Shown: piece after piece, positions 12,821 to 24,224 of the stretch
How the letters are laid out: each line of letters opens with the position of its first letter
Position numbering within the stretch: the stretch's first letter is position 1
Source: Edolisoma coerulescens
Lineage: Eukaryota; Chordata; Aves; Passeriformes; Campephagidae
Direction: 5' to 3'
DNA: 64,000 nucleotides
NCBI GenBank assembly: GCA_013397115.1
Contig: VWZW01004863.1
Location: 744,001 to 808,000, forward strand
The notes under the pieces: generated by a model
What the model saw: the letters and a program-made list of their open reading frames with translations, nothing else
What the model was told of the DNA's origin: nothing
Database searches by the model: none
Program-made: the position numbers and the translations under genes

Positions 12821-15800
12821 GAATTTAAGAAATGAAAATCTTTAAGAACCACGAGGAGCAGAGACATTTGACATCAGCACGTTGTATACAGCAAGGGCAG
12901 TTTCAAAACCCCTGAACCCTGATAGCAAAAAATAACAGTAAAACGTAATGTAAAGTTTTAGTGCTTTGTTAGGTATGTGGCTCAAATGCCCTATAGATTG
13001 ACCCCGGTTTTAATTTTTGTGAATAACTTAGAAATTTTTTAGTCATCAGTTATAATATTGAGGAAAGCTAAATTTGTGTATTTCCCTTTACAATTTAGAG
13101 AGAGGCTTTAGCTCTTGTAATTTTTAATCACACCTCTACTTTGGTTACAGTTAAAAATCTGTCATCCAGAAATCCCTGAAGCTTACAGCGTTTCTTAGTC
13201 TGCTGAAAATACTTTTGCCTTTGGCTGCCCTTAGGGTTGAAGCTAGAAGAGCACAGGGAAGTATGCCAAGATCTCGGACGGATGCACAAAGAACTCTACT
13301 GGGTCTGTGGTTCTTTAAAACATTTTCCTTGAAGGAGAGCAAATAATCATCAGAGTCTTTGAATACTGGGAAAATAACCCCCAACAAATTCAGTGAGAAA
13401 AAATAATAAAATAGAACACATTTGTATTGGTTTAAAGCTCTTTTATTCTACATCTCAGTGAAAATGTTCAACTCTTTTATTAAATGCATAACAACTCTGA
13501 CAATATAATCTATGAATGAACTGTTAATAATTACTTTGCTCAGAAGAAAAAAAATCCTCCTTCTGGTTTTATTAGCTTCTTGATATTATAGTAAATTTGT
13601 TTTCATTACTAGCATCAATGATTTTTAAATTTCCTTATGGAGCAATTTTGTTACTTTATTTTCCTCTCCTCATCTTTAATCTTGGTTGCAACTAAAAAGG
13701 TCAGAATCCAAAAGGTAAATGAAAAAACACAATTTTCCTCAGCTTTACAGCAAGTTGATCTACGTACAGTGTGCGCTGTCATTGTTAGTTATCATTACTG
13801 TATACATTCAGCAATCTGAATCTGCTGTGTAAGCAGCTTAGCTTGTGTTCAGTGTGTGGCATCTACAATTCTGCTTTCTGTCTGACACGGTTCAGATGAG
13901 GATGTGAAACTCTAATAAGAGATAAAAAAAACCAAGGCCAGGATCAAAAGTAGCCCACAAAAGGCTGGTACTAAAATGGTAGCTACAAAGATAGAAAAAA
14001 ACAAAGAATAAAATTATATTAAAGCACCTTCTGAAGCATTTATTTAAAAAAAAAATCTACTGAACTAAACATTTTTATGGAAACATATATAGGGAATATT
14101 TTTATTAAGAAATAATATTTTATTATTTTAAAGGAAGCCCTAGAGTGTTGAACATTGAAAAATAAAGATATAGAACTTGTCTCTCCTAAAGAAAGTCTGG
14201 TGCTTTGACCTTCCTTAGGCCACTCTATCACTCTGCAGTCTGAGAACTAAATTAAGCTTGGATGTTTGGAGTTACCGAGGCTCCCTGCATCCCCTTGAGT
14301 GAATCTGGTCATTGTTCTTTAAATCAATTAATTTAAAAATATTAGTTCCATCCCTAAACTTCAATGTTTACTGCAGCTCTCAGCAAGACCAAGTGCTCTG
14401 ATTCCTTGAGATGCTGGATTTCACCGGAATCATCACAGTCACTGTAAAGGTGACGGTCTCCACATGAACAGGAAAAAACTAGGCTTGGCACAAGCACCAG
14501 TAAACAAAATATAGCAGCAGGCCAGAGCAGGAGAAGAACCAAAATAGACAAAGAAAGCTGAGAACATAAACATGACCTAGTATGTCATTCTAAAAATGAC
14601 AGACACTCCGGACTGTTATCTATTTACCAGTCCTGCAATTTGCTAAATTTGATGGCTTTGAAGAGGAACAGTACAAAGCTCAGGGATTTAGAGCACTGTA
14701 AGCAGCGTAGAGGTTCTATGCTACCACTCTGCAGAGAAATTAATTTTTTCTATTCAGGAAAAAAAAGAGATGTGATGAGCATGTCAAACTAACAGGGAAT
14801 TTCTGCTTTATGTTTTATGTTTGCTTCAGAATAAACAGTAATGGATATTTGAGCTTCTGGACATGTATGTTATACAAGATACATAGATTTCTGTGTCTTT
14901 GTTGTGCCTCAGCTGGGTTTGTGGACAAGTAAAAGTGAACACCATAGGGATGCATATTGAAATATACTCCTGGAACATATAAGCAGTAAGATAAATTAGT
15001 GTGTATTTCTGATATTGCATGGGAAACTTTGTAAAGTTCAAGAACGAACAGAAAATATATCTTTTCTTATAGGAAATTAGAATTTTAGAAAAAAATTTCC
15101 TCATTTCTTGTTTATCATATAATGGCAATGTTTATTTTAATGTAGGTAGAGTGTGATGTATATAAATTTAAATCTCATGGTTTGTTGAGCCACATGTAAT
15201 AAACTCAGTGAATCACTGTATTTGCAGCCTTGAGAAGAATTAATTATAATCCCATATCCACAACAAGCTTTAAACACTTTAATTTGCATAGAAAATGCAA
15301 AAGCATTTTCCAGATCTTGACTGTCTCTGAAATATAAATAATTGCATTTTCAGTGGGAAGAAGCCGGCATTTTGCTTATCTATCATCTGGTAGAGTAGTG
15401 ACTTCCTCTATCCCTAGTGAGCGCACAAGTGAACATTATGATCTTTATTGTTCAGTCTTTCTTCTCAGTCTGTCCTCTTAAGGTAACAGAGATACCATCC
15501 CTATTAATTACTTGGTAACTTGAAAAGTAGTAGAACATAATGCACAGAGTCACATGAGTCAGCTGTGATAAGGTAAAAAATGCCGGCAACTTCCATGCCC
15601 TGTGCCTGTGTTTTATAGTCTATTTTCTAGATGAAAATATCTAGAAACATCTATATAAACCAAAAGGCCCATAATTCAGTGATATACATAACTTTTTTAC
15701 AGTTTAGAAAGAGAAGTATTTAAATGGATGTGTGCTTAAAATTTTTCTGGATACAAGTAGGTCATAGTTTCTCCTTGCTTCCCTTGACCAAATTTAGATA

Positions 15801-15840
15801 AATAATCAGGACTCGATCTTTTTCTTTGTGTTGTTTTCAG
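12821..15840. other. AT-rich sequence, possibly intronic
   Basis: No coding gene or repeat is recognisable. If the candidate exon that follows is real, this is intron upstream of it; the last 25 bases form a good pyrimidine tract plus AG acceptor. ORFs such as the 100-codon one on the minus strand at 14826-15128 have no recognisable domain. Confidence 0.5.
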
Positions 15841-15962
15841 CACATGAAGCCATTGAAGACATTTTCAGCCAAGAGGAATATAAAAATAAGGATGTAGAAG
15901 CATGCAAAGACAGTCATGAATATATCACACCAGAAAGAACTAGCTATTTTAAGATAACATAG
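15841..15962 (+). CDS. Candidate terminal coding exon, gene unknown
   Basis: A strong splice-acceptor-like tract (TTTTTCTTTGTGTTGTTTTC then AG, ending at 15840) is followed directly by an open frame to a TAG at 15960-15962. Read with the first two bases completing a split codon, it gives about 39 residues, beginning HEAIEDIFSQEEYKNKD and ending TPERTSYFKIT. The composition is hydrophilic and charged, rich in E, K and D, with two tyrosines in acidic or polar context. This resembles the cytoplasmic tail or C-terminus of a vertebrate protein more than random AT-rich translation. I cannot assign a gene. No upstream partner exon was found and no clear AATAAA follows closely. A frame this short can arise by chance, so this is a candidate only. 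Confidence 0.3.
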
Positions 15963-18900
15963 ATGTTCTTCAATTTAAAAATGCATTACTGTGTCACCAC
16001 ATTTCTTCATATAATGTGTTCATACAAATTTCTCTAATTGTAAATGCACCATGAAAAAAGATTCTTGATTGGATTTTTCATATATTTCCATGGAGCTCGG
16101 CAATAGTGATAATTCTATGATGAACAGAAATTTGCAAATTCATTTTTTTCTTTATTTACTCTTCTGATTGTTATCCTTATACAAATATAAAAGAACACTG
16201 AGTCAGCAGTAGTTATATTTTCTTCAGTATATTGGATAGTTAAGCACATTATGCAGTTGGACTAGAAATGCTGGTAACTAGAGTTATTGAATCTGGCTGG
16301 AAACAATTACAATAATTTTTGTTGATTTTATCATAGCGCTCAAAAACGTTATCAAACATAAAGATAAATGCATGAAATCCTACTAATATAAGGTTTTATT
16401 AAGGCTGTAAAACAAAGCTAGTCAATGAAGGAGAGAATGTAAAATAACCTATATTTTTAATGGTGTGCCCTTGTTTTTCTCTAAGCTCATGACGAGAGGA
16501 TGTAGGCCTGGATTCAACCTTGGTGTAACTCCACTGAAGTTAGCTGAGATACACCAAACGTGGTTTTGCCCCAGAGGATTTTAGATTCATTTATTTTAAA
16601 TGAAGTCTATACATATTTTAAAATGAGCATTGCCCTTCAGAATGCCAAAGTAGTGAGTGTAAAAAGAAAGACATCCTGAAAGATAGAAGAAAATGTGTGT
16701 GATATGAAGTATTTTAGGACAGAAAGTCAAACAATTTAACCACATTTCCAGCCTCATTCATCTGACTCACTTTGCTTATGCAATGCCTGTGAATTAAACT
16801 CTGGTAAAGATAGGAGAGGGCAAATCATATGCCCCTTGTGCTTATGATTGACTTGGAACCTTCCTAAAAGGGACTGCATCATTCACTTGTTGGGCTTGCT
16901 GTCATACTCAGAAAAATAGAAAGAAAGAGATGATGTCTTTAGATATGGTGCCACCTCCCAGGACAAAAGGGTGAGTAGAGTCTTTAGTTCACTTTTTTTT
17001 TTGTGCTTACAGCCACATAACTCCTGTCTGAAGAGAGTTATAGGCTGCATAGCGATGTGCATGTTCAATCCTTCCTCCAAATCTTCCTTCCTAGTGTGTA
17101 GAAACATGGGAGAAAATGCAGAGGTCATGGAATGCTACTTTACACTGCTGTCAGAGATGGAAGTTAATTTTTAAAAGGACGTAAGGATCAGTTGCTGTGT
17201 TCATATTGCTACATGAATTGCAGATCTAGCAATGAACTTTAAAATGTTCAGAGTCCCCTCTTCCATCTACCGTGTTGTTTTTTAGCCAGGTGTATGCCCT
17301 AGAGTCCCCCTCTTGGCTTCAAGCTGCTGCTTCAAAAGACTGCTAGTCTCCTGAAAGTCCTGGATTGTGTCTGTCAGCTTTGCGATAAGCTATGAGCATC
17401 ATAGGGCAAAGAAATGGCTGTAGCTGGCTGTATATGAGCCACTGTACCTCCTTCTATGAAGCAGGAGGAGGGTATCACTACCGTTTGCCATAGTCTGAGT
17501 GGGATGGAGAGGAAGGCATAAAATATGTTTCCTTTCTGCCATCAGTTGAAAGGACTGAATCTACTTGCATGTGAGGCTACCTTAGAAACCACATCTCCAT
17601 ATCAACCATAGTTACAGGGCTCTTTCCCTGAGGCAAACAGTGAATATGAATTCTTGCTACTTGTGAGAAGTTAATAAGGGAATACAATTCCTCTGAAAAG
17701 TAAGGAGCTTTTTGTCAGTTTTTGTTTGTATGTTTTTGTGCTTATGCAAATCTCTTCTCTTGTGGCATGCTCAGCAGGATTAAGCTTTCCTATAGCAAAG
17801 GCAGTGCTTTAGGAATCATGGCAGGCAAATTTACAAATATGTACATTATATCTAAACAGGGAAGAAGACGCCTGTTGGGCTGTAGCCAGCCTCCCTTACC
17901 AGTGAGCACATATACTACTCTCAGCATGGAATTACAGCCAGCTAGGATGTGTGAACATGTTGCTTCTGTTTTACACAAGAAACTCTGTGATGTTCTTCAA
18001 TATGCTTTGCCTGGAAGAATCACTATGAAAAAGTCAAATCACTTACACTAATGACATAATCAGGTTGAATTTAGTTGTATATTTGAAGACCTACAGTTTA
18101 AAAATGCTTCATATTTTGTTGGCTGTGTCTCTTCTTGCATTAATCAATTCATTATCAATAATTACAGCAACTACAAGGAACCTACAAGTCAGTACTGAGA
18201 CATCAGACCCTGGAAATACCAATCTTAGGAACTCACTATTAATTCACTAGGGATCAACTGTTCATGCTACCTCTGCCACAGGCTGGAAAGTGGGAACCAA
18301 GAGCCAATGTCCCAAAGGAGAGGAATTTGAGAGTCTGATAGCAGAACACATTAGAGAGAAAGAAGGTTATAGTTAACATATGTGTCATAAATATGTCTCT
18401 TCCATTTGCTTAGGTACTAAGCTGACATGTTGAGTTAGGCATTCAGGTAAGATTTGGTTTCAGACCAGAAAATCTCTCCTACAGGTATTTGAGTTAGTCT
18501 GTTGCAAAGGTTCAACTATGTCTCTCTGGTAGAACTGGCAGGATTTTGATCCATAGGTACTATACAGAATGAAAGATGAAATTTTTTTTCCTTAAATTCC
18601 TATCAGTTTCTTCTGAGTTCTATAATGAGTCTAGAAAAAGATCACAGTAACACAGGAACTGTTACACAGTTATTCTGTGATGAGATTTTGCAGACTATGT
18701 TCATGCTGGCATGCTTCTAGAGCAGCAGGTACAGACACTAGTGACTGGGAGACTACCAGCTATGCTGAATGCATACACAAAAATACTTCTTCCTTCCCAT
18801 AATCTCAATTTGTTATTAGGAAGATTGATACTGGATTCTCATGTTAAGTATTACAGATACATTAACGGCCAGAAACTCTTACTGAATTACTTCCTTTTAA

Positions 18901-20698
18901 CACAAATAGGTGTGTAAACTAATTTCATCTGACCTGCAGCCAGAGAATCCTTGTATTACCAGTCTCTCTCTCTTTCCTATAACTTTTCTCTTCAACTGCA
19001 GTTTTCATTTTGATTTCAGGAGTGGTAAAGACAGAGTAATCTGTAATCTGCTATATAAATCTAAACTGCATTATTCTTAGATTGAGGAACACTATACTGT
19101 TTATCATTTATTAAAAATAACAGTGCTATTACAGAATGAAAGCAGATGTTAACACCAATCTAGCATAGTTAATTGGCTCATCTGATATCTAGAATTAGAC
19201 CTCAACAGAAATAATAATTTGGAGATGAAGAGCTCAGATCTGAACCCGTATTTAGATAGATGATCAGGTATCAGCTCTTGCTGGGAGTTAGAATTTTATT
19301 AGGGGAGTGGATTGCTTTGTTTTTGTTAAGTATTGCTTTAAAATGCTGATTTTAATTTTCTAGGGAAAAAAATGCAAAAAGTGGTTGTCCTTTAAATTTT
19401 CTTAAATGAAAAATGCCTACAGTTAGTTCTCTCACTCTTTCACTAAGGGCAGTACTCAGTCCTGTAGAGGTTCTTTATAAGCAGCACACTCAATTACTGC
19501 TCTGTGCTGTATTCTGACCTTTTTATTGGTGCCCCGTATGTCCTTTTCACTACATCTGGGATATGCTAATCAGACTCCTGACACAGACTGAAATTTATTG
19601 ATCACATTATCCCTGAAATGGTTTTGGGTTTAGTTTTTTTTTGCACTGGCTCAGCTCCCTGTTCCTTCTGCTGATTAAAAAATGTGATTCCACACCAAAC
19701 AGTGCATGTCTTTAGTTGTCATTAGCTTATGAATTCATGCCATGAGTCAAACAGTTGTTGGAAGGAGTCCTGCTTCTCTGCTGTGACTCCCTTTGTGCAA
19801 CATACACTGTATATGCTTCATTGAAATCTCTGAAGATCACGAAAATTTCAGAACATCCACCTTCTGTTTTGATGAGTGAGAGGAGCTGACAAGTGCTGGA
19901 AGGATTAAGAAATTTGTTTTCTGATAGTCTAGATCCACCTAGTGAGCATCATTTATTCTGATTTCTAACTAGCTTCTAGTTTCGATTTTTTTTTTTCTTT
20001 TGAATGAAGGAATCTCTGAAAAGAAAGGAGAATTATACTGCTCTGCCCAGCAAAATTGTTCCAGGAAACTCTTATGAGGGACAAGATGAGGGATTCAGAA
20101 AGGTGAAATGTGGCTTAGAAACATCTTAACTCCTTTTTCCACTCCTGAGGTCTTTCAACAGGTCACAGACATTCTGGTCCTAATGTGAGAGAATGTTCTA
20201 TTGGCTTGTTCACAGGCATTTGCATTATGTCCCTACATTTGCAGCTTCTTGGAAATGCTCTTTGTATGCTCTACAAGAGCATACAAACCATGCACATTTT
20301 TCATAGTTAATGCAATTTTGGAAATAAGTTTTGTCATAGATTGTAGCTAGGGAAAAAGTGTCAGCTTTCTAACTAAATACTCTTATTTCATAAAATGAAC
20401 ATTTCTACACAAATCTGAGCCATCTTCAAAAACAATACACAAGTGATCTTTGTGCTAAGTGTTAAAGTTACTCTTTTTAATTAATTAATAAAAATTAATT
20501 ATCCGGTGGATTTCCATGACTTTAAAAGAAAATTTGACAGATACCATTTTAATTAAGTATAAGAAGACAGACACAATCTTAACTCAGCACTGAAAATACA
20601 GTCATGAACCTATTTTTGTACTGAACCTATTTAAATCTGTAGAAATACTTTTGCCTTTCACTTTCATGCTGTGAATGCAGACAAATTTGAAAAGAAAA
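15963..20698. other. AT-rich unique sequence, no gene seen
   Basis: If the preceding exon is real, its first part would be 3' UTR. No canonical polyadenylation signal was noted soon after the stop. Otherwise there is no recognisable gene or repeat. A 109-codon ORF at 17722-18051 on the plus strand has no recognisable domain. Confidence 0.5.
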
Positions 20699-21522
20699 TT
20701 AACAGTTTGCCCAGAACCCCATCAGCCAGCACATAGCACATGACCTCTGTCCTGTGGTGTCCCTCCATCCACCAGCACTGATCTCCTCACTCATGCTGGT
20801 GCCCAGGGTAGTTGTTTTTGGGACCTGCACCATTCCCACTCCATAGCTGGAGGCTAAAGATGCTGACTCATCCCAGCTCCTGAGACCACCCTCGCTCCCA
20901 TAGCTGACACCACAGGCTAGGGGTACCCACACCCCCAGTCTGAGTCCAGTAGCTGGCACCAAAGTCCACTCACACACACACCGATCTCACCAGTAGCTGG
21001 CATTCAGCCACTGTGTTGCACAAGCACACACAAGATAGAGAGTGAGATTACACAGAGAGATAGTTAAGGAAAGGTTTAAGAACGAGATATGAGAAGAAAG
21101 ACTGAGGTGATCAGATACAAGGCTCAGTCAGACAAGTGTGCTGACTGACCCCATTTTTCATGTAGCTGCTCCTTTTTACACCATTTTCTGTTTACCGCTC
21201 ACTTTGTTGCTCCCTGCTTGCCCTCACCCTGCACATTGCCTCACCAGCCGGCATAGTCCCACTGACCTCCTCCCATGCACTGAACCCTCAAGATCATATC
21301 CCTGTCAGTTTCAGTGTCCTGGTTTGCCTGCAGCTTCCTGAAAGCACATAATGTAGTGCTAATGACCAAGTTTGTTTCCTGTTCTCTTCGTAAACATTAA
21401 TTGCTCAGGTTTTACGTCTGTGTGTTGCCTTCCTCCCTTTCCTTACCCTTCCACATGAATAAAGGAACCTTCTCACCCTCCATATGTCCTTAGTGATTTG
21501 GGTGACTAACCACAATTGTTCA
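20699..21522 (+). mobile_element. GC-rich island, possible LTR with degenerate repeats
   Basis: Base composition changes sharply from the AT-rich flanks. The left half has degenerate repeats around TAGCTGG or TAGCTGA at about 20845, 20901, 20950 and 20994, spaced 44-56 bp. The right half has a polyadenylation-like CATGAATAAAGG near 21459, followed about 40 bp later by GTGACTAACCACA, the layout expected of the 3' part of a retroviral LTR (AATAAA then a CA terminus). No internal retroviral genes are present. I could not find clean TG/CA ends with a target-site duplication, so family and boundaries are uncertain. Confidence 0.4.
20841..21000. repeat. Degenerate 45-55 bp minisatellite-like repeat
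   Basis: Four copies of a CCATAGCTGG / CAGTAGCTGGCA-like core recur at intervals of 56, 49 and 44 bp, with diverged GC-rich spacers containing ACCACC, CACACCCCC and CACTCACAC. It lies inside the GC-rich island and may be an internal repeat of the putative LTR. Confidence 0.45.
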
Positions 21523-23520
21523 TATCACAGACCCTATTATCTGTGTGGTCAGCTTTGTCTCTGTGTGCCCTTGTTTATGGCTCCTTTGACCAGATAACCT
21601 TCATGGCACAGACAAGCCCCTTCCATGTACCCTCACATATTATTTTCAACCACACTAAAGCCTCTTCAGAGAAGAATACACACGTAAATCATACAACACA
21701 AGAAGAAAGAAGAAACACAAGGAGGGAATGTGATTTAAGATGTCCTTTTATGAAAACAATTTGAATTAGTATTACCTTATATAAAGCGGAATCATTCTAC
21801 AGTTAATGATGCATAAGGAGGAATATCATAAACAGAAGAAGTTCTAGAAAGGTTTTCAAACAACTACTTTTTTAAATCTCTCAGATGAACTATTCTTTCT
21901 CATATGTGCAAACACTTGAAGAGCACTAGACATCTTAGCCGCATTTACAGATTAAAATCCCAGCTGAAAAAACTTACATGAATATACCTAATGCTGTTGG
22001 TTAAAGCCACAGTTTATATTTAAACATACCGTTTTAAATATAAATGCTTAGCCCATATTTGTCTTTATCAATAATCTTTTATGACAAAGTAATCATGTCA
22101 GAAAATGATTCTGCTATTTTCTATAAGCATTTTTCTTTGAAACTCAAATTTAGGAAAAAAAAACACCTTTACAAAGCATTAATTTAATGAAAACTATGAA
22201 ATAAACCTGTGAGCTTCAGCTCATCCAAGGATCTACTCTAAATATTCTCATATAGGGAATAAAAATGTATTTGCGCTTCAAGTGTTGATAAACCAGAGTA
22301 ACAGTCATTTCTTTTTGTTTTCTGACCTCTGATTTATTCTTTCATTTGTTCCTTAAAGAATACCTTTACTGAGTCTCTTTACTTCATTTCATTCTTCTTT
22401 CTGCTCTTACTCTTGGATTTCCTTGGTATACTCGTTGTTATTTTCTTTCCCACAGCTATAACTTCAGAAGCAGAATCTTCTGGGGAAATGATTTTCCTCT
22501 TGCTGTGCTCCCAAGGGTCTAGTTATGCCCCTTATAGTGATGTCCCTGGTGACTATTTTGTTTAAACTTGGAGAATATCTGTTTTACTTTTGTATTTTAG
22601 CAGTGAAAAAAATAGTCTCAGTCACAGCAACAACAACAGCAACATTGAAAGCCTGTAGAGAAAAAGGATGAAATCCACCACAGACAGGTCAATAAGCAAA
22701 ATCCAAGACGACGTTTTGGCTCCAAACATTGAATATTACAATATCCAGATGCAAATGTGTAGGTGGAAAGAAGTTAAGATGAAACAACCTCCTTATTAGT
22801 TTGCACTGTGATCCTGCAATGGGGTTAGAGACGGAAATTTCCCCCCAGTTATTCCTGGGCTGCCACTTTTTTTTGAAATCATATATTGAATCCTTCTTTT
22901 TATTTGAGTAGAAGTCAAATATGTGAGTGGGAAAGCCTGTGTGCTATACCAAGAAATTAGATACTTCAAAATACTCATGTGTTGATTAGGAATTTAGGAA
23001 ATAAAGAGGACCAGAGCGTTAGTACCTGAAATCCCATTGCTTTTCAGTCTCAGGACTCTGACATATCTGCAGGTAGATATGCTCATAAAATTAAAAAGGA
23101 ATGACTGTACACTATATAAGCATCTATAGCAAATTACTGCCCATGGGGCACTATTTCCAGACAACTTTTTATAGAGAGTTTTATGAATCATGCAAGAAAT
23201 TGGTGATAAAGATAAAATATCCATTTCAGTCCAGCAGTTTCAGATCCATATCTCACCACGACCACTTGTTATAGGCTAATTATATAACAAAGCTGCATCA
23301 CTGTGCAAATCAAAGCGTATGATTCATGAGACCAGGGCAAAAAAGAACAAAGTGGAATTGTAGCTGAAGTGCAATTGTTACGAATGATAACTTAGGAAGA
23401 AGGCTGAGCAGCTTCTAACTGTATTGTTTTCCAAGCCAGTTTCTTGCTGGAGCCAGACAGCCAGTTATTGCACCATTTCACTCCCCGCCGTATCAAAGCT
23501 GTGAAAAGCTGGGCTCCCTT
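21523..23520. other. AT-rich unique sequence, no gene seen
   Basis: No gene or repeat is recognisable. A short CAACAACAACAGCAAC stretch occurs near 22627-22643. Small ORFs on the minus strand near 22796-23224 have no recognisable product. Confidence 0.55.
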
Positions 23521-24224
23521 TGCTGCCAGCACCAAAAGGAGAAGCTGGGACCACAGCTTCTGCAAAGAAGACCCTCCTATCTGAAGCTCTCAGTTCTCTC
23601 TTTCTTCATCCTGCTCCCTGTGGCGGCACTGGCCGGCCACTGGGATGCCCTCAGCAGTCTGCCAGGTCGGCTGCTAGGGACGCGCGAGCCCGGGTAAAGG
23701 AAGCCCGGAGGTCTGAACTGCGGCACCCTCGCCAGAGCGGCACACAAAAACCAACGAGGACGCAGCTTCCTCACCCGAGGGAGCTTCCCCCTGGCTAGTG
23801 GTGAGGCACGCAGGAAGAGGTGAAGGAGGGGAGAGGGGTCTTCTGCATGGGTTCCAGAGGTTTATGCCCCTGAAGGTTCAGGGGCAGGAGAGACGAGGAA
23901 CAATGGAAGTACAAGAATTTTATACTGGGACACAGGGAGGCGGGGTAAAGGGTATAACCCAATGGGAAAAGGGAACGTGGGAGGGGTCGACAGAGGAACA
24001 GCCAATGGGGATAGAGCAGAGGAGGGATTAATACAGACAACCAATGGGACACTGAGGAACGGAGAACATTCTAGAACATAATGCATATGGAGCAGGGGAA
24101 ACACATAAACATAGGCTTATACCTAAAACTAGGAGGGGAATGCGCCCAACTAATGGGGCTGCAGGGGGCTGTGGGAACTCGCCATAACTGAGAGGTGGAT
24201 TTTAGGGGTTTGCACACTGCAACA
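23521..24224 (-). mobile_element. Putative ERV solo LTR (minus strand)
   Basis: This is a GC- and CpG-rich block of about 700 bp in AT-rich DNA. Read on the minus strand, it has a promoter layout: CCAAT boxes (plus-strand CCAATGGG near 23960, GCCAATGGGG near 24000 and ACCAATGGGA near 24041) upstream of a TATA box (TATAAAA, plus-strand complement at 23919-23925). The proposed ends are imperfect inverted repeats: minus-strand start TGTTGCAGTG (to 24224), with TGCTGCCAGC as its counterpart at 23521, 7 of 10 matching. I could not find a matching target-site duplication, so the ends are tentative. No retroviral coding sequence is attached. An old CpG-rich promoter of a host gene is an alternative. 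Confidence 0.5.
23919..24048 (-). promoter_or_regulatory. CCAAT/TATA promoter-like cluster, minus strand
   Basis: A TATAAAA box on the minus strand (complement at 23919-23925) is preceded upstream by three ATTGG elements (complements of CCAAT near 23960, 24002 and 24042), spaced about 40 bp apart. This is the classical arrangement of an RNA polymerase II core and proximal promoter, here most simply the U3 region of an LTR. Activity cannot be judged from sequence. Confidence 0.5.

Noticed and set aside
20699..20977. 92-codon ORF on the minus strand in the GC-rich island
   Set aside because: It overlaps the degenerate TAGCTGG repeats and has no recognisable domain.
23520..23798. 92-codon proline/alanine/arginine-rich ORF on the plus strand
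   Set aside because: It sits in the CpG-rich LTR-like block, opposite to the promoter direction, and its composition just reflects GC content.
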